DNA from: JAIBJN01 sp963748205
GTDB lineage: Bacteria > Actinomycetota > Thermoleophilia > Gaiellales > Gaiellaceae
Assembly (NCBI GenBank): GCA_963748205.1
Contig: CAVVIB010000012.1
Span: forward strand, 99,004-163,003
Length of the DNA stretch: 64,000 bases
Direction of reading: 5' to 3'
A program made the translations under genes and the position numbers. Numbering within the stretch: position 1 is the first letter of the stretch; every line of letters begins with the position of its first letter. Under the pieces are notes generated by a model. The model searched no databases. It was not told the DNA's origin and saw only the letters and a list, made by a program, of their open reading frames with translations. Positions 61,968-64,000 of this stretch are shown here, piece by piece.

Positions 61968-62700
61968 TGGCCGAAGCACGGGAAGCGCTACAACGAGGCG
62001 CGCGTGAAGATCGATCGCGAGCACGCGTACACGCCGCTCGAGGCGGTCGAGCTCCTGAAGGAGGCGCCTCCCGCGAAGTTCGACGAGACGGTCGAGGTGC
62101 ATTTCAACCTCGGGCCTCAACGTCCGCCACGCCGACCAGCAGCTCCGCGGGACGCTGATGCTCCCGCACGGGACGGGCAAGGACGTTCGGATCGCCGTCT
62201 TCGCCGAGGGCGAGAAGGCGCGCGAGGCGGAGGAGGCGGGCGCCGACGTCGTCGGCTCGGCCGACCTCGCCACGCAGATCGAGGGCGGCTTCGACGACTT
62301 CGACGTCGCCATCGCCACGCCGGACATGATGGGCACGGTCGGCAAGCTCGGCCGCATCCTCGGCCCGCGCGGGAAGATGCCCAACCCGAAGACGGGCACG
62401 GTCACCATGGACGTCGGGAAGGCCGTTCGCGAGTCGAAGGCGGGCAAGCTCGAGTACCGCACCGACCGCGGAGCCAACGTCCATCTCACGATCGGACGCA
62501 AGAGCTTCGACGAGCGCGTGCTGCTCGAGAACTACGCGGCGGTGGTCGAGGAGATCGTCCGCGCGAAGCCCGCAGCGGCGAAGGGTCGCTACATCCACAC
62601 GATCACGCTGACCAGCTCCATGGGCCCGGGCGTGCGGGTCGACCCGTCGAAGACGCGCGAGATCACAGCCGAGCTCGAGGAGGCCCTCGCGCCGGCGTAG
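61967..62700 (+). CDS. rplA: Large-subunit ribosomal protein uL1 (two frame breaks)
   Basis: 243 residues after removing two extra bases, one just after the start (near 61973) and one near 62115. KHGKRYNEARVKIDREHAYTPLEAVELLKE, then LRGTLMLPHGTGKDVRIAVFAEG and GRILGPRGKMPNPKTGTVT are the conserved elements. The length is slightly over the E. coli protein. Co-transcribed with rplK. Confidence 0.96.
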
Positions 62701-62839
62701 GTTTCTGCAACAGCCCGTCGCCCAAGACAGCCGGCAGCCCTTCGGGGCGTAAGACCTGCCGAGGCGGCCCGACAGAGCGAATTGCCTCTGCTCGTGCCCG
62801 CCCGGAAGGCGGGCACGACTCGTAGAAGGAGGTGATTCG
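62701..62839 (+). ncRNA. Candidate L10 leader (rplJ 5' regulatory region)
   Basis: The 139 bases between rplA and rplJ sit where the L10(L12)4-binding leader normally lies. They contain several GC-rich helices; the last is TCGTGCCCGCC / GGCGGGCACGA (62792-62818), just before the AAGGAGG ribosome site. Autoregulation by L10 is inferred from position; the kink-turn motif was not worked out by eye. Confidence 0.55.
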
Positions 62840-63596
62840 ATGCTGAGAAAAGACAAGGAGCAGGTCGTCGCGGAGCTCGCCGAGCGCCTGCGCTCGTCGC
62901 AGACGCTCATCCTGGCCGACTACCGCGGCCTCTCCGTGAGCGAGCTCGACGAGGTGCGCACGAAGCTCCTGGAGCACGGCGCCCGGTTCCACGTCGTCAA
63001 GAACACGCTGACGAAGCGCGCGGCCGAGGAGGCCGGCTTCGAGACGCTCAAGGACCTGCTCGACGGCCCCACGGCGATCGCGTTCGTGGGCGACGGCGAC
63101 ATGGTCTCCGTTGCGAAGACGCTCAGCGAGACGGCGCGCAAGACGAAGATCCTCGAGCTCAAGGGAGGCATCCTCGAGGGCACGCCGATGGACGCCGAGC
63201 CAGGTGTCCGAGCTCGCCAAGCTTCCGCCGGCCGACGTGCTGCGCGGGCAGGTGCTCGGTGCGATCGTCGGGCCGCTGACCGAGATCGTCGGCCTCTTCG
63301 CCGCACCGGTGCAGGACTTCGTCGGGTTGCTCGACGCACGTATCGAGCAGCTCGGGGAGGACGCCCCGGCCGCAGAGGCCGCGCCTGCCGAGGAGGAAGC
63401 TCCCGCCGAGGAGGCGCCGACCGACGAGCCGGCCGCCGAGGCCGAGCCCGCCGCCGAGGAAGAGCGTGCCGAGGAAGCCGAGGCCGAAGCTGAAGCGCCC
63501 GAGGAGTCCACCGACGAGGCTCCCGAGGCCGCGGCCGAAGAGACCCAGGAAGAGACCACCGGAGACACATCCGAAGAGACCCAGGAGGAGAAGTAG
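62840..63596 (+). CDS. rplJ: Large-subunit ribosomal protein uL10 with long acidic tail (one frame break)
   Basis: 251 residues after removing one extra C near 63200. Core: LRSSQTLILADYRGLSVSELDEVRTKLLEHGARFHVVKNTLTKRA and KLPPADVLRGQVLGAIVGPLTEIVGLFAAPVQDFVGLLDARIEQ. The core is about 172 residues; the remaining 80 are almost only Glu, Ala, Pro and Thr. Most bacterial L10 proteins are 165-180 residues, so the tail is an addition. Strong AAGGAGG site. Confidence 0.95.
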
Positions 63597-63598
63597 CG

Positions 63599-63988
63599 AT
63601 GGCTGCAACTGCAGTTGACAAGGTGTTCGACGAGCTCGGAAAGATGACGGTCCTCGACCTCGTCGAGCTCAAGAAGAAGATCGAGGACGAGTGGGGCGTC
63701 ACCGCCGCCGCTCCGGTTGCGGTCGCCGCCGCCGCGGCGCCCGCGGCCGCCGGAGACGGCGCCGCCGCCGAGGAGCAGTCGGAGTTCGAGGTCGTTCTCA
63801 CGGGCGCCGGCGACAAGAAGATCCAGGTGATCAAGGTCGTCCGCGCCATCACGGGCCTGGGCCTCAAGGAGGCCAAGGACCTCGTCGACGGAGCCCCGAA
63901 CGCCGTCAAGGAGGGCGTCGCCCGCGAGGAGGCCGAGTCGATCAAGGCGCAGCTCGAGGAAGCCGGCGCCGGCGTCGAGATCAAGTAG
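63599..63988 (+). CDS. rplL: Large-subunit ribosomal protein bL12
   Basis: 129 residues. N-terminal dimerisation helices (VDKVFDELGKMTVLDLVELKKKIEDEWGV), Ala-rich hinge (about 38-60), C-terminal factor-binding domain (FEVVLTGAGDKKIQVIKVVRAITGLGLKEAKDLVDGAPNAVKEGV). Binds the L10 helix in multiple copies and recruits elongation factors. ATG two bases after the rplJ stop. Confidence 0.97.
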   Translation: MAATAVDKVFDELGKMTVLDLVELKKKIEDEWGVTAAAPVAVAAAAAPAAAGDGAAAEEQSEFEVVLTGAGDKKIQVIKVVRAITGLGLKEAKDLVDGAPNAVKEGVAREEAESIKAQLEEAGAGVEIK

Positions 63989-64000
63989 CGGAGCCAGTCT

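Overview
The window is high-GC DNA from a deep-branching actinobacterium. The class Thermoleophilia (Gaiella/Solirubrobacter relatives) fits best: type IVa-like pilus genes, GTG/TTG starts, Asp/Glu-rich high-GC proteins, an F420-type luciferase-like oxidoreductase, a SARP regulator, and an L10 protein with a long acidic tail. This placement is inference from gene content. No phage, IS element or CRISPR array was seen.

Layout. (1) 1-12026: type IV pilus locus. It holds the end of a possible prepilin peptidase, pilB, a TadG-like von Willebrand pilus protein, a membrane-anchored thioredoxin-fold protein, a major pilin, pilT-pilM-pilN-pilO-pilP-like, a PilV-like minor pilin and pilC. Five transcription starts carry the same promoter geometry: CTNNRG, 15 bases, GCCGATNN, then usually a start codon 9-10 bases later. 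This looks like a sigma-28 (FliA/WhiG)-type regulon with leaderless transcripts, and it is the most coherent new observation here. (2) 12.3-24.7 kb: a VOC protein, an adenylate cyclase coupled to a TPR-LuxR regulator, a methyltransferase relic, and a LysR gene divergent from a persulfide-dioxygenase-like hydrolase plus an MFS-rhodanese fusion. A FAD/Rieske oxidoreductase and small stress-type proteins follow. (3) 24.7-30.5 kb: a formaldehyde-dehydrogenase-like ADH, an epimerase, and an arsenic island (arsR, arsC, aquaporin, arsM, arsR). (4) 30.5-43.6 kb: a SARP-propeller regulator, an amino-acid-type ABC binding lipoprotein, a secreted cadherin-like repeat protein, many small stress proteins, a tandem pair of CEC-motif proteins, STAS and UspA proteins, TauE/SafE, and copZ/csoR. 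(5) 43.7-49.5 kb: arylsulfatase, its formylglycine-generating enzyme and a secreted subtilase. (6) 49.5-60.4 kb: assorted enzymes, a molybdate operon with its own HTH-MOP regulator, and a second persulfide-dioxygenase/rhodanese protein. (7) 60.4-64.0 kb: tRNA-Met, rpmG, secE, nusG, rplK, rplA, rplJ and rplL, the classic block upstream of rpoB.

Sequence quality. About 18 single-base frame breaks are scattered through otherwise well-conserved genes, including the essential rplK, rplA and rplJ, so most must be consensus errors. I joined the pieces and mark each break. The arylsulfatase alone holds about 20 breaks in 2.4 kb, far above the background rate.
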